A DNA stretch of 64,000 nucleotides from Loxodes magnus (taxonomy: Eukaryota > Ciliophora > Karyorelictea > Loxodida > Loxodidae): NCBI GenBank assembly GCA_946699065.1, contig CAMPDV010000238.1, forward strand, positions 248,001 through 312,000, read 5' to 3'. Under the pieces are notes generated by a model that was not told the origin of the DNA, ran no database searches, and saw only the letters and a program-made list of their open reading frames with translations. Shown one piece after another: positions 60,770 to 64,000 of this stretch; within the stretch, counting starts at the first letter, position 1, and each line of letters opens with the position of its first letter. A program made the position numbers and the translations under genes.

Positions 60770-63700
60770 GAATATTTTTATAATTACAGAAAATTATTAA
60801 CTGGAAGTTAAATTTTGAAAATAGTAAGAAAATAAAGCTCCTAATTGAAATTAAATTATCCCCTTTAAAGCTTTATTATTCATATCTCCATACTTAAGTA
60901 TTTCTACCACTTACTTTATATTTAACTACCTATTAAAAATATCTCACTTATTCACTATTTTCTATAACTAAGATATATAAATAAAGCTTCCATTTTCTAT
61001 AGACTAAATACTTATTCTTATTTTCTTGAATATAACTTTAATACTTAATGGTAGATTTAAATTAACAAGTTAATGAGTTTATTTCTTCTATTTAATAGAA
61101 ATTAATTAAATGAATAATAAGTAATTATATGCATATTAGTATAAGACTTAATGTACATAAAATAGTACCTTTAATTACTAATTCAGCTTAGTTAATACCA
61201 TATATCTAGCTTGTATAGCATTATTATCCTAAGTTCATTTTTTAATTATATCAAAGATTTAATTATTCACCAGTTAATTCAATAGTAGCTTCTTCATACC
61301 TATATGTATAGATGCATAACTATTTAGTTATGTGCCTAGTACTTTCTTTTATTATTAGATAAATCATAGCTAGTTAAACATTATAAAGAATTAATTAATT
61401 ATTAGGCTAGTTTAATCCTAGGAAAAAAGATAGGAACAAAACTAAATAAAATTCCTGTAAATGTAAAATAGGACAGAGCATAGGAAGGCTATTATGCTTT
61501 ATACTTACTAGTGTTAATCTATACCTTTATATCCCTTTTAATATTATGGTATTCCATATTAGTCAATCAAAATAATATTTATATTTCTAAAATTTGTTGA
61601 GATGTATTGGTTTATTTCTTTATAGTATAAAGGAGCTCATAGCAATGAGAATTAAATATTATGGAAGCTAATTATTTATAAAGATAAAAAAAGGAAAAAG
61701 GAAAATTATATTTGGAAGGAAAATTTTCCCTAAGGATCATATTATTAGTCAAACAGATTTAAATATCCTAATTTATAATTAACTGAAATGATAAGCGTAT
61801 ATATGAAAGTAATAAAGAGTGATTTTTCAGTTTGTTATAGAACTTAATTTACATTATTTTCATAATTTATTCTAGATCTAAAAGCATCACTCTAAAAAGT
61901 ATAAAATAACTAATAAATAAAGAAAGGATTTACTTATTTTAATTAATTCGCTAAAATTTGGATTTTTGCTTAAAATACTAGAGATAAATGGAAATTTAAA
62001 AAGAACGCCTTTGTCAAAGTTCTTTCAACAGCTTAAGTTAAAATTCTTTTAAGCTCAAAACATTAAAATTCTGAATAATATATGATAAATAATTGAAATT
62101 TCATAATTTTGTAAGATTCTTGAACAGCTACGATAAAAATACATGAGTAAGTACCTAAAAGTAGCTAGTAGCTTTAAATAAAAACAACTATAGAGAAAAG
62201 TAAGATTATAAGAATTTGACATGCTTAACCTATAGGATAAATCTTTAAAACAATAAATAAAGATGACTCAAATAAATATGAAAAAGAGAGAAACTTTCAT
62301 TAGAATCACCATAATTTAAGGATATTAATCCAATATAACTTAAACTAAAGTTAGGAATAGAAGTAGTAAGAACAGGACATTTTAGTAAGAAAGCATAATA
62401 ATAATTTAGATGCAAGTTTTATCCTCTTATGTTCTAAAATGTAATTTAAAATCCTATAAATTTTGTATTTTTTGCTATATTTTTAAAGAAAAAAACATTA
62501 AAAAAGATTTGAAAGCATTACTATAGAACATTTTTCTAACCAATAACTTAAAAGAATTTTATTAAATAAAGTATCTATTAGAAAGGTTGAAACAGTCCTT
62601 TGAAATTCTATAAACTAAGATCAGATAAAGTATTATAGTACTTGTTTCAAATAGAAGCTCTAGAGTTATAAATAATAAGGTATTAATTAAATTATTAAAT
62701 CCTATTAAAATAAGGATATTAAGAATAATATTAGTAACCTGAGAAAATTAAGGATAACAAAGATAAGCACTTAATGGAACAGACATTTGCAATCCGTAAA
62801 AACTATTAATTTTAAAGAAGCTAATAAATCTACTATTAATTTAAACTAATTAAGAAAGAAAGGAATCATAAATCAGAGTGATATTATTTAAAAATATAGA
62901 TTAGGGTTAAACAGCTAGCTTTGGAAAGAAGTAAATAATAAAATTATATAAAAAATCAAGAAATAAAAGTATAGCTAGCTATTTGAATAATAAATCTGAC
63001 TTTTTAAGGTGTTAGTTTTTGGATATAATAACCAACTATGTTTATATAATATAAGTTGAAATATAGGAATAATTAGCTAGGCATTACTTATTTTTCTATG
63101 CTTTAATTATAATTTAATGAAAGTTTTCCTTCTTAATGTTTTAATTGTTTAAAAAAAGTTTCATACTCCTAATCAATTAGGTAAAAGATAAGAGTGATTA
63201 TTGGATTGGTCAATTTTTAATCCATTCTTAGCAAAATCTTAACTCTTTGAAATTACCAAAATAAAAACAGATTTAAGCAAGTTTACTGACTTTACATTAG
63301 CAAGAGACAACATATATCCACTATTAATGGTGTAAGATCGAAAGGCTAGTTTAAAGAAAGAAAAAATCCCACTTTATGATTTGCTAAGGATTTTGATTAG
63401 CTGCTAAAGCTATCATTGTTATAATTTCCTCTTTTAAAGAAATTTTAGTAATTGAGTAATTAAATAAAGCTATAATTAGACTCTATTAAAAGGATATAAA
63501 TTCTAGAACACAACTCCTAATAAATAGTAGAACTATTCTATATTTTAACTACTTCAAAGACCTAAAATTAAATTGGGATAGGCAATTGAGGCTAATTACT
63601 GCGCTAGAATTTCCGAAATTTAAATTTATAACCATCACGAGTTAGAGAAATGTTTTTCAAATCTTATTAATTGAAATATCATATTTTGAAAGTTCCTAAA

Positions 63701-64000
63701 AATAATAAGAGAAAAGATATTGAATTATGAGGGATAATATTAGCTTTACGTTTATAATCTAAAATACTTTAAAAGATACCATATGTTTTTATATCTTTGT
63801 CTGCTTAAATAGTTTTAAAATAAAATAATAAAAGCAGTCAATAAAAATTAACATGAGCATTTTCAAAAAGAAGTCAAAATATCTTAGATTAAAATAATTA
63901 ATCTCAAATATTTATATAAATTATGAAAGGAATCTTTAGATAAAAATTATACCTTATTTTACAAGATAATTACAAAGAAATAGAAAGATAGTATAATTTT
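60770..64000. other. AT-rich right end without a recognised gene
   Basis: The left end should hold the CK1 promoter. Readings at 62780-63000 (+; MEQTFAIRKNYQFQRS) and 63854-64000 (+; MSIFKKKSKYLRLK, running off the edge) have some protein-like texture, but neither shows a conserved motif. Nothing else was recognised. Confidence 0.35.

Noticed and set aside
1-64000. Tetrahymena or Paramecium origin
   Set aside because: Those genomes use TGA only as a stop and have longer introns. Here TGA is Trp at many conserved sites and introns are 16-17 nt.
1-64000. tRNA, rRNA, CRISPR arrays and telomeric repeats
   Set aside because: No cloverleaf with a T-arm motif, no rRNA-like segment, no regularly spaced repeats and no G/C-rich telomere units were seen by eye.
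62780-64000. Genes near the right edge
   Set aside because: Readings have some protein-like texture but no conserved motif, and open frames carry little weight with all stops reassigned.

Overview
The window looks like the nuclear genome of a ciliate with an extreme genetic code. It is very AT-rich. Conserved proteins only read correctly if TAA and TAG mean Gln and TGA means Trp inside genes. The stops that homology can verify are TGA (RRM protein, both PP2A B56 copies, HECT ligase, V-ATPase a subunit, third NADAR copy). Nine introns supported by reading frame or homology are only 16-17 nt, all GT..AG. UGA as both Trp and stop, UAR as Gln, and ultra-short introns together point to the Postciliodesmatophora: a karyorelictid such as Loxodes, or a Condylostoma-type heterotrich. 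This is inferred from traits; no organism marker was seen. All three standard stops are readable as sense, so almost every frame is open and ordinary ORF finding fails. Genes were called from conserved motifs, in-frame charge and Gln patterns, starts and splice logic. Ends of unrecognised genes are often uncertain.

Left part (1-8.4 kb): a Cache-TM-TPR-VWA-like membrane sensor running off the left edge, a TauE/SafE-type membrane protein, and PP2A B56 copy 1, all on the minus strand. Then comes the most striking structure, a 3.2-kb almost perfect inverted repeat (8354-11558 and 27135-30339) around a 15.6-kb spacer. Each arm carries a NADAR-domain gene, a 118-aa gene of unknown function, a small ORF, and the promoter plus first ~25 codons of a B56 gene. 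The rest of each B56 gene lies outside the arm and is clearly diverged.

Spacer (11.6-27.1 kb): a GC-elevated island, a U1A/U2B''-type RRM protein, a Gln-rich protein, a tail-anchored-like protein, a frameshifted unknown, a likely RIIa/R2D2-type docking protein, a coiled-coil protein, a PH-domain protein and a Cys-rich type I membrane protein. The last has a decayed 3' fragment at 32.1 kb, outside the repeat.

Right part (30-64 kb): PP2A B56 copy 2, a kelch-like protein, a HECT ubiquitin ligase, a BAH-PHD chromatin reader, a large unknown protein, a cluster of small same-strand genes including a SAM methyltransferase with a homopolymer frameshift, V-ATPase subunit a, a C2HC zinc-finger protein, a long Lys/Gln-rich protein, a third NADAR gene and a CK1-family kinase. 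Genes are separated by 0.3-3 kb of AT-rich DNA without recognisable content. I found no tRNA, rRNA, CRISPR, transposase or telomere.
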